The translations under genes and the position numbers were made by a program. Below are positions 31,513-41,135 of a DNA stretch of 64,000 nucleotides, one piece after another. The stretch is taken from the NCBI GenBank assembly GCA_963840785.1, contig CAWJAF010000013.1, forward strand, positions 1 to 64,000, in the 5' to 3' direction. Origin of the DNA: JALYOK01 sp963840785 (GTDB taxonomy: Bacteria > Pseudomonadota > Gammaproteobacteria > Burkholderiales > JALYOK01). Numbering within the stretch: position 1 is the first letter of the stretch; every line of letters starts with the position of its first letter. The notes beneath the pieces were generated by a model, which saw nothing but the letters and a program-made list of their open reading frames with translations, ran no database searches and was not told the origin of the DNA.

Positions 31513-32811
31513 TTACGCGCGTTTGTCGACGGGCAAATAGTCGCGACGCACCGCGCCTCGATACAACTGCCTTGGTCGGCCGATTTTTTGTTCCGGATCG
31601 GCGATCATTTCGTTCCACTGCGAGATCCAACCAATAGTTCGGCCCATCGCGAAGATCGCGGTGAACATACTGGTCGGTATGCCGAGCGCACGCAACACGA
31701 TTCCGGAATAAAAATCGACATTAGGATAGAGTTTTTTCTCGACGAAATACGGATCTTCCAGGGCAATTTTTTCCAACGCGAGTGCCAACTTGAAGAGTTT
31801 GTTATCGTGCAAGCCGAGCTCGGTCAGAACCTCATGGCAAGTTTTGCGCATAATATCGGCGCGCGGATCCATGTTCTTATAAACACGATGACCAAAGCCC
31901 ATCAACTTATAGCCGGAACTCTTGTCTTTGGCCATGGCAATGTATTTTGGAATATTCGACACGTCGCCGATTTCGTCGAGCATCTTTAACACCGCTTCAT
32001 TCGCGCCGCCGTGGGCCGGCCCCCATAGCGCGGCGATACCCGCGGCGATACACGCAAACGGATTCGCGCCGCTGGAACCGGCTAAACGTACGGTGGAAGT
32101 CGATGCATTTTGTTCGTGATCGGCATGTAAAATCAAAATACGATCCATGGCCTTGACCAATACCGGATTTGATTCGTATTTTTCGCACGGCGTGGCGAAC
32201 ATCATTTGCAAAAAATTCGCCGCGTAGGAAAGATCGTTGCGCGGATATTGGAATGGCAAGCCGGTGTTGTATCGATAGCACATCGCCGCGATGGTCGGCA
32301 CTTTTGCAATCAAGCGAATCGCCGAAACATTGCGATGGGTTGGATTATTGATGTCGAGCGAATCATGATAAAACGCCGACAACGCACCCACCACGCCAAC
32401 CATCACCGCCATCGGATGGGCATCGCGACGAAAGCCTTGGTAAAAACGCGTTAACTGCTCGTGAACCATCGTGTGATGGGTGATGGTGGCATCGAATTCT
32501 TTGAGTTCCGCCGGCGTCGGCAATTCGCCGTTGAGCAATAGGTAACAGACTTCGACGAAATCGGATTTTTCCGCGAGTTGCTCGATAGGATAGCCGCGAT
32601 AGTAAAGATGCCCCACCTCGCCATCGATAAAGGTAATATCCGAGCGACACGCAGCAGTGGATAAAAATCCCGGATCGTACGTAAACAATCCAAGTTTTGA
32701 CAGGCCACGCACATCAATCACGTCGGGGCCGAGCGTTCCGGAATAAACCGGAAGATCGACCGAATGGCCGGTACCGTTAATGGTTAGGGTCGCTGTACGT
32801 TGTGTATCCAT
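31513..32811 (-). CDS. gltA: Citrate synthase
   Basis: Complete 432-residue frame of the type II (hexameric, NADH-sensitive in many proteobacteria) class. GSSGANPFACIAAGIAALWG and GPAHGGANEA carry one catalytic His, GFGHRVYKNMDPRA the second, and IGRPRQLYRG is the C-terminal arginine signature. It condenses acetyl-CoA with oxaloacetate. It follows sdhE by 39 bp and precedes sucA, the usual betaproteobacterial order. Confidence 0.97.
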   Translation of the reverse strand: MDTQRTATLTINGTGHSVDLPVYSGTLGPDVIDVRGLSKLGLFTYDPGFLSTAACRSDITFIDGEVGHLYYRGYPIEQLAEKSDFVEVCYLLLNGELPTPAELKEFDATITHHTMVHEQLTRFYQGFRRDAHPMAVMVGVVGALSAFYHDSLDINNPTHRNVSAIRLIAKVPTIAAMCYRYNTGLPFQYPRNDLSYAANFLQMMFATPCEKYESNPVLVKAMDRILILHADHEQNASTSTVRLAGSSGANPFACIAAGIAALWGPAHGGANEAVLKMLDEIGDVSNIPKYIAMAKDKSSGYKLMGFGHRVYKNMDPRADIMRKTCHEVLTELGLHDNKLFKLALALEKIALEDPYFVEKKLYPNVDFYSGIVLRALGIPTSMFTAIFAMGRTIGWISQWNEMIADPEQKIGRPRQLYRGAVRRDYLPVDKRA

Positions 32812-32850
32812 CTTTATCTCCGCAGCGCGGCCAACAGGGCCGCATCTTGT

Positions 32851-33096
32851 TTATTCACGCGTTTGAATCAGTTCCAACATTGGCTTTAGGCTTGCATCGT
32901 CGCAAACCTTTCGCGCCATGAGCCAGTCAAATAAATCCTGATCAGGATAAGTTAACAATCGATCAAGCAGTTGCGCTTGCGATTCGTCGAGCGTGTCGAT
33001 CTTATTGGTTAGAAAGCGCGCCAGGATTAAATCCAGCTCCAACATCCCGCGCCGGCAGCGCCAACGAATACGTTCTTGCTGCTTTGCAGCAAGCAT
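32851..33096 (-). CDS. sdhE: FAD assembly factor SdhE
   Basis: 81 residues, full family length. RWRCRRGMLELDLILARF contains the RGxxE motif needed for flavinylation of SdhA, and FDWLMARK is the typical C-terminal half. It binds SdhA and promotes covalent FAD attachment. It starts four bases after the sdhB stop, so it is co-translated with the complex it matures. Confidence 0.93.
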   Translation of the reverse strand: MLAAKQQERIRWRCRRGMLELDLILARFLTNKIDTLDESQAQLLDRLLTYPDQDLFDWLMARKVCDDASLKPMLELIQTRE

Positions 33097-33100
33097 ACGC

Positions 33101-33796
33101 TTATACCGTCCGCTTGACCATAATTTCCTTGATTTTGCCGATGGCTTGTGTCGGGTTTAAGCCCTTTGGGCACACATCGACGCAATTCATAATGGTATGG
33201 CAACGGAACAATCGATAGGGGTCTTCCAAATCGTCCAATCGCTCGCTGGTGGCCTGATCGCGGCTATCGGCAATGAAGCGATACGCTTGCAACAGACCCG
33301 CCGGGCCGACGAATTTATCGGGGTTCCACCAGAACGACGGGCATGCGGTAGAGCATGCACCACACAAAATACATTCGTACAAGCCATCCAACTCCGCGCG
33401 CTCGGCGGGCGACTGCAAGCGTTCTTTGTCAGGTGGCGGCTCGTTGTTTATTAAGTAGGGTTTGATCGAATGATACTGCTTGAAAAACTGCGTCATATCG
33501 ACGATCAAATCGCGCACCACCGGCAGTCCAGGCAGCGGCCTTAGCACGACAGGCTCTTTTAGTTCAGCTAGATTGGTAATACAGGCCAGGCCGTTTTTAC
33601 CATTTATATTCATCGCATCCGACCCGCATACGCCTTCGCGGCAGGAACGGCGAAACGCCAACGTATCATCCAGCGTTTTAAGCTTGATAATGGCGTCGAG
33701 CAACATGCGATCGGTCGACGCCAACTCAAGATCGTAATCCTGCATGTAAGGCTTGGCGTCGGTTTCCGGGTTGTAACGGTAGATGGAGAATCTCAT
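33101..33796 (-). CDS. sdhB: Succinate dehydrogenase iron-sulfur subunit
   Basis: Complete 231-residue frame. The [2Fe-2S] centre uses Cys52, Cys57, Asp60 and Cys72 (CREGVCGSDAMNINGKNGLAC region), with Asp at the third ligand position as in E. coli. CILCGACSTACP and CHTIMNCVDVCPKGLNP bind the [4Fe-4S] and [3Fe-4S] clusters. It passes electrons from SdhA to quinone at the membrane. Confidence 0.97.
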   Translation of the reverse strand: MRFSIYRYNPETDAKPYMQDYDLELASTDRMLLDAIIKLKTLDDTLAFRRSCREGVCGSDAMNINGKNGLACITNLAELKEPVVLRPLPGLPVVRDLIVDMTQFFKQYHSIKPYLINNEPPPDKERLQSPAERAELDGLYECILCGACSTACPSFWWNPDKFVGPAGLLQAYRFIADSRDQATSERLDDLEDPYRLFRCHTIMNCVDVCPKGLNPTQAIGKIKEIMVKRTV

Positions 33797-33809
33797 AAAG
33801 TCCTCAAAA

Positions 33810-33882
33810 GGATGAAGGATGAAGGCGGAAGGATGAACTCAATCGAAGCACTCTTTCATCCTTCATCCCTCCTCCTTCATCC
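33810..33882. repeat. Heptamer-period inverted repeat between sdhA and sdhB
   Basis: Left arm 33810-33837: GGATGAA, GGATGAA, GGCGGAA, GGATGAA. Right arm 33855-33882: TTCATCC, TTCATCC, CTCCTCC, TTCATCC. All units are in 7-bp phase and the arms pair almost completely. Same architecture as at 27264 and 39418 with a different unit. Confidence 0.88.
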
Positions 33883-33885
33883 TTG

Positions 33886-35649
33886 TTAATAAGTTCTAGC
33901 CTTCGGTTCAAATCCTTCGGTAGTCAATCCTTTTAGATTGACCGGCTTATAGTCGAGGCGGCTGCCTTCGTAATACCACAAGCTATGCTTGAGCCAATTC
34001 ACGTCGTCGCGACTTTGGAAATCTTCGCGCGCATGGGCGCCGCGGCTTTCTTTTCGCGCCGCACCAGAGACCAACGTTGCTTCCGCGATTAGCGCCAAGA
34101 TTTTCTAACTCCAGCGCTTCGATACGCGCGGTGTTGAAGACTTTGCTGCGATCCTTGATCGCGGTGCTGCGCGCGCGATTGGCGATATCTTTAATTTTGC
34201 CAACGCCCTCGTCGAGCAATTTACCAGTACGAAATACACCAGAATGAGTCTGAATCGTACGCCGCATATCGGTGCCGACTTGCGTGACATTTTCGCCACT
34301 CGCCGTGGTATCTAGCCTGGAGAGCCGCGCCAGTGGCCGATCTGCAGCATCTTTCGGCAGCTCGGCAAAGGATTCTTCACGCTTAACGTGCTTTACCAAA
34401 TGGTCGCCTGCCGCTTTGCCGAACACCACCAGATCGAGCAAGGAGTTGGTACCCAAACGATTTGCACCATGCACCGATACGCAAGCACATTCGCCGATTG
34501 CATACAGTCCATTCACAATCGAATTCGGCACACCATTTTTCGGCTCGACGACTTGCCCATAATAATTGGTCGGAATACCACCCATCATGTAGTGGCATGT
34601 TGGCACGACCGGAATGGGCTCTTTAATCGGATCGACGTTGGCGAATTTAATCGCAATTTCGCGAATGCCGGGCAGACGTTTGTTAATCGTTTCCAGGCCG
34701 AGATGATCAAGCTTCAGAAACAATGATCTTTTTCCGGGCCAACGCCGCGACCCTCTTTTATTTCTTGATCCATGGACCGCGATATCACGTCGCGGCTCGC
34801 GAGATCTTTCATGTTCGGCGCGTAGCGCTCCATGAAACGCTCGCCATTGGCGTTGACAAGATAACCGCCCTCGCCGCGCACGCCTTCGGTAATCAAAACG
34901 CCCGCCCCTGCAACGCCGGTCGGATGAAACTGCCAAAACTCCATGTCTTCCAGCGGAATCCCGGCGCGCGCCGCCATGCCAAGGCCATCGCCGGTATTGA
35001 TAAACGCATTGGTGCTGGAGTGAAAAATCCGCCCTGCCCCGCCCGTCGCCAAAACAGTTGAGCGCGCTTGCAAAATCATCGGCTCGCCGGTTTCCATCTC
35101 CAGCGCCACGACGCCGAGTACTTCGCCTTGTTGATTGCGAATTAAATCGAGCGCCATCCATTCGACAAAGAATTGCGTATTCGCACGAACGTTGCGCTGA
35201 TAAAGCGTATGCAGCATCGCGTGACCGGTGCGATCCGCCGCGGCACAAGATCGATGCACGGGTTTCTCACCAAAATTCATCGAGTGGCCACCGAATGGGC
35301 GCTGATAAACCGTGCCATTTTCGTTGCGATCGAACGGCATACCGAAGTGTTCTAGCTCGTACACCGATTGGGCGGCGTTGCGACACATGAATTCGATGGC
35401 GTCTTGATCGCCAAGGTAATCCGACCCTTTAACCGTGTCATACATATGCCAGAGCCAACTATCCTCGGACATATTGCCGAGCGCCGCGCCGATGCCGCCT
35501 TGCGCCGCGACGGTATGCGAACGCGTCGGAAATACTTTCGACAATACGGCGGTGCGCAAACCAGCCTCCGCGAGTTGCAATGCGCAGCGCAATCCTGCGC
35601 CACCGCCGCCGACGATTACCGCATCAAAGGTGCGCTTCACTAACGCCAT
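33886..35649 (-). CDS. sdhA: Succinate dehydrogenase flavoprotein subunit, two frame breaks
   Basis: About 587 residues when frames are joined. FAD-binding GGGGAGLRCALQLAEAG, covalent-FAD His45 in TRSHTVAAQGG, substrate region FWQFHPTGVAGAGVLITEG and RTGHAMLHTLYQR. Middle part HYMMGGIPTNYYGQV and GANRLGTNSLLDLVVFG, and C-terminal DFQSRDDVNWLKHSLW ending FEPKARTY. Breaks near 34725 and 34105. As a single-copy core enzyme it is the best evidence that the breaks are consensus errors. The ATG follows the sdhD stop directly. Confidence 0.95.
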
Positions 35650-36003
35650 TTACGCGCTCCACAAAATTGAGATGGTCCAGATGGTGTATCCGACTAAAGC
35701 GAGAATCACCAACACTTCGAGAAATAAACGCACGCCGGTCGGTTGGATATAGTCCATCAAAATATCGCGCATGCCGATCCAAGCGTGATAGAACAAAGAC
35801 AGGAAAAATAGCAGCGTCAACACGCGCATCGCGCCATGACCAATGAAAGACTTCCATCCAGCGAAACCCACCGGGGAATGGGTCAGGAGCGCGCCGAGAA
35901 AAACAACCGTATACACGACCATCACGACGGCGGTTACACGCTGCGCGAGCCAATCTCTGAGTCCGTAATGGGCACCGACCACCACCCGCTTTACCATAGC
36001 CAT
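35650..36003 (-). CDS. sdhD: Succinate dehydrogenase membrane anchor SdhD
   Basis: Complete 117-residue frame with three hydrophobic segments (VTAVVMVVYTVVFLGALL, RVLTLLFFLSLFYHAW, LEVLVILALVGYTIW). LFYHAWIGMRDILMDYI provides the likely haem-ligand His and quinone-site residues. It anchors SdhAB in the inner membrane with SdhC. It overlaps the sdhC end by 13 bp and abuts sdhA. Confidence 0.93.
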   Translation of the reverse strand: MAMVKRVVVGAHYGLRDWLAQRVTAVVMVVYTVVFLGALLTHSPVGFAGWKSFIGHGAMRVLTLLFFLSLFYHAWIGMRDILMDYIQPTGVRLFLEVLVILALVGYTIWTISILWSA

Positions 36004-36383
36004 ACTCCGAGGATTAACGTGAGAGCGACGCTGACGATCAGCACGAATTTGCTGCTCGCACGCGCTGCGGGAAGCGAAATACCTTTGTGAATATCAAGCG
36101 CGAGAAAACGTAAGCCTGCAACGAAATGATGCAAATACGCCCAAAGAAAACCAATCAGAATAATTTTTACTAACGGACGATTAAACACCTCGCGCCAGCC
36201 ATCAAAGCCTTCTTGATTGGCGAGGCTGCAACTGAGCACCCAAAGCAAAAATGGGATGCCGATCAGAAACAACGCCAGCCCGCTAATGCGATGCAGAATC
36301 GACACGATGCCGGGCAGCGGCAAGCGTATCTTCATCAAATCTAAATGCTTGGGTCGTTTCTTTGCCGAATTCGCGAGCGCCAT
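35991..36383 (-). CDS. sdhC: Succinate dehydrogenase cytochrome b subunit SdhC
   Basis: Complete 130-residue frame, three membrane helices. SILHRISGLALF is the quinone-site HRxSG signature, and LHHFVAGLRFLALD supplies the haem ligand. It starts 12 bp after the GntR-regulator stop, so the regulator is probably the first gene of the sdh transcript. Confidence 0.94.
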   Translation of the reverse strand: MALANSAKKRPKHLDLMKIRLPLPGIVSILHRISGLALFLIGIPFLLWVLSCSLANQEGFDGWREVFNRPLVKIILIGFLWAYLHHFVAGLRFLALDIHKGISLPAARASSKFVLIVSVALTLILGVWLW

Positions 36384-36395
36384 AGTGCGGATCGA

Positions 36396-37169
36396 TTAAG
36401 TGAGTTCGTTAACGTAACAATGGGTTTCAGTGTTGCAAAAGCCGCGCCGCCATTCCACCGGGCGATCGTCGTAAGTGTACGCAATTCGATCAACACAGAG
36501 TAACGGCGCGTCTAGCGCCGTCTCCAACAGCCGCGCGGATTCTGGTTCCGCAACTACCGCTTTGAGGCGCTCTTCGGCGCGGATCATGCGTACGCCATAC
36601 TGGCTTTCGTACAAATTGTAGTAGGAACTTTTATATGCCGTAATTTTTTCCGCGTTGAGCCCTTTAAACATCGGCTCGGGCAACACAATCTCATCGAAAA
36701 TCATCGGCCGCCCAGAAAAAACTAGCAAGCGTTTAATCGCAATCGTCGCCGCACCGGCCTTTAATCCCAACGCCTTTCCAATCGTCGCATTAGCTTTACT
36801 GCGTTTGCACTCGATCAATTGGCTTTCCACCGGCTCCCGCTCGCCGCCGTCGGCGATCACGCGCAAAAATCGGTGCCGAACTTGCGGCTCGGCGTGGGTT
36901 GCGACGAAGGTTCCTTTGCCCTGACGACGAACTAAAATATTCTCAGCGGCTAATTCGTCAATGGCTTTGCGCACCGTGCCTTGACTGACCCGAAATCGGC
37001 CGGCGAGTTCAATTTCGCTGGGAATCGACTCGCCCGGGCGCCATTCGCCGGCAATCAGGCTTTGGGTCAACAGAATCTTGATTTGCTCGTAGAGCGGACG
37101 AAAACTGGGGGACGCTTGCACGTGCATCATAGAACGATAATTTATCACGGCCGGTGGGGATTCGTCCAT
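36396..37169 (-). CDS. GntR/HutC-family transcriptional regulator
   Basis: 257 residues. The N-terminal winged helix spans PLYEQIKILLTQSLIAGEWRP to GTVRKAIDELAAENILVRRQGKGTFVA. The C-terminal UTRA ligand-binding domain carries IKRLLVFSGRPMIFDEIVLP and a DAPLLCVDRIAY segment. HutC-type members bind small metabolites and usually repress neighbouring operons. It heads the sdhCDAB-gltA-odh block and faces prpB across a short divergent gap, so it may sense a methylcitrate- or TCA-cycle acid. The start is uncertain: 37169, or the ATGs at 37130/37127 that fit a promoter with -10 at 37188-37183. Confidence 0.88.
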   Translation of the reverse strand: MDESPPAVINYRSMMHVQASPSFRPLYEQIKILLTQSLIAGEWRPGESIPSEIELAGRFRVSQGTVRKAIDELAAENILVRRQGKGTFVATHAEPQVRHRFLRVIADGGEREPVESQLIECKRSKANATIGKALGLKAGAATIAIKRLLVFSGRPMIFDEIVLPEPMFKGLNAEKITAYKSSYYNLYESQYGVRMIRAEERLKAVVAEPESARLLETALDAPLLCVDRIAYTYDDRPVEWRRGFCNTETHCYVNELT

Positions 37170-37178
37170 TGTTTAATA

Positions 37179-37190
37179 TCTTATATAAGA
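37179..37190. promoter_or_regulatory. Perfect palindrome, candidate GntR operator
   Basis: TCTTATATAAGA is a perfect 12-bp palindrome between the divergent regulator and prpB genes, 12 bp upstream of the prpB -35. It overlaps a TATATA that could be the -10 of the regulator's own promoter. Size and symmetry fit a GntR dimer site; binding is inferred. Confidence 0.5.
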
Positions 37191-37201
37191 CAGGTTTTCC
37201 A

Positions 37202-37230
37202 TTGACAGTGCAGTGCAACAAAGTTAATAT
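37202..37230 (+). promoter_or_regulatory. Sigma-70 promoter of the prpBCD operon
   Basis: Perfect -35 TTGACA (37202-37207), 17-bp spacer and -10 TAATAT (37225-37230). Predicted start of transcription near 37237, leaving a leader of about 45-70 nt before the possible prpB starts. Strong consensus suggests the operon is controlled by repression. Confidence 0.75.
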
Positions 37231-37280
37231 TTTCTGTTTGTTTAATTTCGCGGTTCGTCGCCTGTTGGCCACGGACTCCC

Positions 37281-38199
37281 TTGGCAACAATCGCTAGATC
37301 GAAAACTGTGACTGCACCCTCAAATATATCCGCCGGCGCAAAATTCCGTGCCGCACTCGCTGCCGAAAAACCGCTTCAAGTGATTGGCGCGATCAATGCT
37401 TACACCGCCCGCATGGCCGAAGCAACCGGTTTTAAGGCGCTCTATATTTCCGGCGGCGGCGTCGCAGCAAATTCGCTCGGCATGCCGGATCTAGGCATCA
37501 GCACGATGGAAGATGTACTTACCGACGCTCGGCGCATTACCGACGTAACGCAGCTTCCGCTCTTGGTCGATATTGATACCGGCTGGGGCGGTGCTTTCAA
37601 TATTGCGCGCACTATTCGCACCTTTATTAAAGCCGGCGTTGCCGCTGTTCATATGGAAGACCAGGTTGGCACCAAGCGTTGCGGGCATCGTCCCGGCAAA
37701 GAAGTCGTTACCAAAGAAGAAATGATCGATCGCGTCAAAGCCGCTGTCGATGCGCGTACCGATCTCAAGTTTCGTCATCATGGCGCGTACTGATGCGCTT
37801 GCGGTGGAAGGTATGAACGCCGCCATGGATCGCGCCTGTGCTTATGTGGAAGCCGGGGCCGACATGATTTTTCCCGAGGCGATGACTGAACTCGCCATGT
37901 ACAAGCAATTCAAGCAAGCGGTGAAAGTGCCGATTCTCGCCAACATCACCGAGTTTGGCCATACACCTCTTTATACCCGCGAAGAATTGGCCAGTGTCGA
38001 TGTGGACATGGTGCTGCATTGCTGCTCCGCCTACCGCGCCATGAATGCCGCGGCGCTTAAAGTCTACAAGGCTATTCGCGCCGAGGGCACGCAAAAAAAT
38101 GTGATCGATGTAATGCAAACGCGCGCCGAACTTTACGATTACCTTGGCTATCACGCCTACGAGCAAAAGTTAGACCAGTTATTTGCTAAACAAAAATAA
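37281..38199 (+). CDS. prpB: 2-methylisocitrate lyase PrpB, one frame break
   Basis: About 300 residues. GAINAYTARMAEATGFKALYISGGGVAA, LLVDIDTGWGG (Mg-binding Asp), HMEDQVGTKRCGHRPGKE (catalytic KRCGH) and IMARTDALAVEG are diagnostic. Break near 37785. There is no in-frame ATG; TTG at 37281 or GTG at 37308 must start it, and GTG gives the usual N-terminal length. It cleaves 2-methylisocitrate to pyruvate and succinate in the last step of the methylcitrate cycle. Confidence 0.94.
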
Positions 38200-38254
38200 A
38201 AACGTAGGGTGCGTACTGCGCACCGATCATCTGTACCCTAAAAACGGGAGAACC

Positions 38255-39413
38255 ATGAGCACGACCGAAACTGCACCAATCATCAAGCCGAAAAAATCCG
38301 TCGCACTGTCCGGCGTTGCGGCCGGCAATACCGCGCTTTGCACCGTCGGCCGTAGCGGTAACGATTTGCATTATCGCGGCTACGACATTCTCGACATCGC
38401 CGATAAATGCGAGTTTGAAGAAATCGCGTATTTGCTCGTGCACGGCAAGCTGCCGACGCAAACCGAGCTGAACGCCTATAAACGCAAACTCAAGGCGCTG
38501 CGCGGCATTCCGGCCAACGTGATGGACATTCTCGAATGCATTCCGGCGAATACCCATCCGATGGATGTGTTGCGTACCGGCTGTTCGGCGATGGGATCGG
38601 TGTTGCCAGAAGGCGAAGAACACAAGCTAGCGCCCGCGCGCGACATCGCCGATCGGCTGATGGCGAGCTTCGGTTCGATGCTGCTCTATTGGTATCACTT
38701 CTCGCACTCGGGTCGCCGCATTGAAGTCGAAACCGACGATGATTCCATCGGCGGACATTTCTTGCATTTGCTGCACGGCAAGCCCGCCAACGATCTTTGG
38801 GTGAAATCGATGCATACCTCGCTCGTGCTTGTACGCTGAGCATGAATTCAACGCATCGACATTTGCCGCCGCGTGATCGCCGGCACCGGCTCGGACATGT
38901 ATTCCGCCATCACCGGCGCCATCGGCGCGCTTGAAGGGCCCGAAGCACGGCGGCGCAAACGAATTCGCGTTCGACACCATCGGCCGCTACGACAATCCCG
39001 ACGAAGCCGAAGCGGACATCGTCACACGCGTCGCCGAAAAGCAAGTCATCATCGGCTTCGGCCACCCGGTCTACACCATTTCCGATCCGCGCAACGTGGT
39101 CATCAAAGAAGTCGCGCGCACACTCTCGGAACAAGCCGGCAACATGAAGCTCTACAACATTTCCGCCCGCGTCGAAGAAGTCATGTGGCGCGAAAAGAAA
39201 ATGTTCCCGAATCTGGATTGGTATAGCGCGACGAGCTATCACATGATGGGCGTGCCGACCGCGATGTTCACGCCGCTATTCGTCATCGCGCGCACGTCAG
39301 GCTGGTCTGCCCACGTGATCGAGCAACGCATTGATAACAAAATTATTCGTCCGTCGGCGAACTACACTGGGCCGGAAGATTTGAAGTTCGTTCCGATTCA
39401 GGATCGCAAGTAA
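38255..39413 (+). CDS. prpC: 2-methylcitrate synthase PrpC, frame breaks
   Basis: About 386 residues from the ATG at 38255, preceded by GGGAG. LSGVAAGNTALCTVGRSGNDLHYRGYDI at the start, ECIPANTHPMDVLRTGCS, then after breaks near 38838 and 38940 GPKHGGANEFAFD and GFGHPVYTISDPRN with the catalytic histidines. The HPVYTISDPR form separates it from GltA. It condenses propionyl-CoA with oxaloacetate. A GTAGGGTGCGTACTGCGCACC half-palindrome lies just upstream at 38202. Confidence 0.94.
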
Positions 39414-39417
39414 AAGG

Positions 39418-39481
39418 TGAACGTGAGGGGTGAAAAGTCATCGGCTTTCACCTTTTCACATTTCACTCTTCACATTTCACA
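39418..39481. repeat. Heptamer-period inverted repeat between prpC and prpD
   Basis: GTGAAC, GTGAGGG and GTGAAAA units (39418-39437) face CTTTCAC, CTTTTCAC, ATTTCAC, TCTTCAC, ATTTCAC (39446-39481). Phase is 7 bp with one 6-bp and one 8-bp unit. Same unit type as the sucB-lpd element. Confidence 0.82.
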
Positions 39482-39498
39482 CTAATTAGGATTATTTA

Positions 39499-40950
39499 AT
39501 GTCAGCACACATTTCCAACGTCCGCCCCAAACCCGATAAAGTCCTAGTCGATATCGCGAAATACGCCGACGACTACAAAATCACCAGTAAAGAAGCCTAC
39601 GAAACCGCGCGTTATTGTTTGATCGATACGCTCGGCTGTGGTTTGGAGGCGTTGGAATATCCGGCCTGTACAAAATTGCTCGGCCCGATTGTGCCCGGCA
39701 CCGTCGTACCCAATGGCGCCAAAGTTCCCGGCACGCAATTTCAACTCGATCCGGTCACTGCGGCGTTCAATATCGGCGCGATGATTCGCTGGCTGGACTT
39801 CAACGATACTTGGCTCGCTGCCGAATGGGGTCATCCTTCCGACAACCTCGGCGGCATTCTCGCCACGGCGGATTATCTTTCTCGCGTCGCAGTCGCCCAA
39901 GGCAAAAAGCCGCTGACGATGCAAGACGTGTTGACCGGCATGATCAAAGCCCACGAAATTCAGGGCTGCTTGGCGCTGGAAAATAGCTTCAACAAAGTCG
40001 GCCTCGATCACGTCGTGTTAGTGAAAGTCGCGAGCACCGCCGTCGTCACCAAAATGATGGGCGGCACGCGCGATGAAATCATCGATGCCGTTTCGCACGC
40101 GTGGGTCGACGGCCAAAGCCTGCGCACCTATCGCCACGCGCCGAACGCCGGTTCGCGCAAATCCTGGGCGGCGGGCGATGCGACCTCGCGCGCCGTGTTG
40201 CTGGCGATGCGCACACTCAAGGGCGAGATGGGTTATCCCTCCGTGCTCACCGCGAAAACTTGGGGCTTCTACGACGTATCGTTCAAGGGCAACGAGTTCA
40301 AGTTCCAGCGCCCGTACGGTTCCTACGTGATGGAGCAAGTGCTGTTCAAGATTTCGTTCCCCGCCGAATTCCATTCGCAAACCGCCGTCGAAGCGGCGAT
40401 GACTTTGCACAAGGAACTGGCGAAAATGGGCAAGACGTCCGAGGACATCAAGAAAATCACGATCCGCACGCACGAAGCCTGCATTCGCATTATCGACAAA
40501 AAAGGCCCGCTGAATAATCCCGCCGATCGCGATCATTGCATTCAATACATGGTTGCCGTGCCGCTGATTTTCGGCCGCCTCACCGCGAGCGATTACGAAG
40601 ACGGCATCGCCAAAGATCCGCGCATCGACAAACTGCGCGACAAAATCGAATGCGTTGAAGATAAATCCTTCACCAAGGATTATCACGATCCGGCCAAGCG
40701 CTCCATCGCCAATGCGCTGACGGTCGAACTCAAAGACGGCAAGAAACTCAAAGAGATCGTGGTCGAGTATCCGATCGGCCACAAGCGTCGGCGCAAAGAA
40801 GGCATGCCGGTGTTGGTCGAGAAATTCAAAACCAACCTCGCCCGCCAGTTCCCGGCCAAGCAGCAAAAGCGAATTCTCGATTTGTGTTTGGATGCGAAGA
40901 AATTGGAAGCCACGCCGGTGAATGAGTTTGTTGATTTGTTTGTTATATAA
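39499..40950 (+). CDS. prpD: 2-methylcitrate dehydratase PrpD
   Basis: Complete 483-residue frame of the MmgE/PrpD family: RYCLIDTLGCGLEAL, MIRWLDFNDTWLAAEWGHPSDNLGGIL, SRKSWAAGDATSRAV and EFHSQTAVEAAM are conserved segments. It dehydrates 2-methylcitrate without an iron-sulfur cluster. The product is rehydrated by an aconitase, and acnA lies downstream. Start ATG preceded by TTAGGATT. Confidence 0.96.
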   Translation: MSAHISNVRPKPDKVLVDIAKYADDYKITSKEAYETARYCLIDTLGCGLEALEYPACTKLLGPIVPGTVVPNGAKVPGTQFQLDPVTAAFNIGAMIRWLDFNDTWLAAEWGHPSDNLGGILATADYLSRVAVAQGKKPLTMQDVLTGMIKAHEIQGCLALENSFNKVGLDHVVLVKVASTAVVTKMMGGTRDEIIDAVSHAWVDGQSLRTYRHAPNAGSRKSWAAGDATSRAVLLAMRTLKGEMGYPSVLTAKTWGFYDVSFKGNEFKFQRPYGSYVMEQVLFKISFPAEFHSQTAVEAAMTLHKELAKMGKTSEDIKKITIRTHEACIRIIDKKGPLNNPADRDHCIQYMVAVPLIFGRLTASDYEDGIAKDPRIDKLRDKIECVEDKSFTKDYHDPAKRSIANALTVELKDGKKLKEIVVEYPIGHKRRRKEGMPVLVEKFKTNLARQFPAKQQKRILDLCLDAKKLEATPVNEFVDLFVI

Positions 40951-40951
40951 G

Positions 40952-41074
40952 GCAGGCTGGCGAGCCAATGGCAGTGCGGCTCTCAGGCATGGCATTGCCG
41001 CGAGCCAATATCCATGCGGGCGCTGGCAATGCTCAGACAATTCCGATATGTCATTCCCGCTTTCGCGGGAATGA
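40952..41074. repeat. Mosaic repeat copy B plus perfect hairpin
   Basis: 40952-41035 holds GCGAGCCAATATCCATGCGGGCGCTGGCAATGCTC and an inverse module of the family. 41051-41074 is a perfect 10-bp hairpin, TCATTCCCGC-TTTC-GCGGGAATGA. Together they fill the prpD-DUF3617 gap. Confidence 0.7.
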
Positions 41075-41135
41075 CAATTTGGAACGAGGGAGGCTAAATG
41101 TCCGCTCAAACGAATTCTAAGGAAACGAAAAACCA

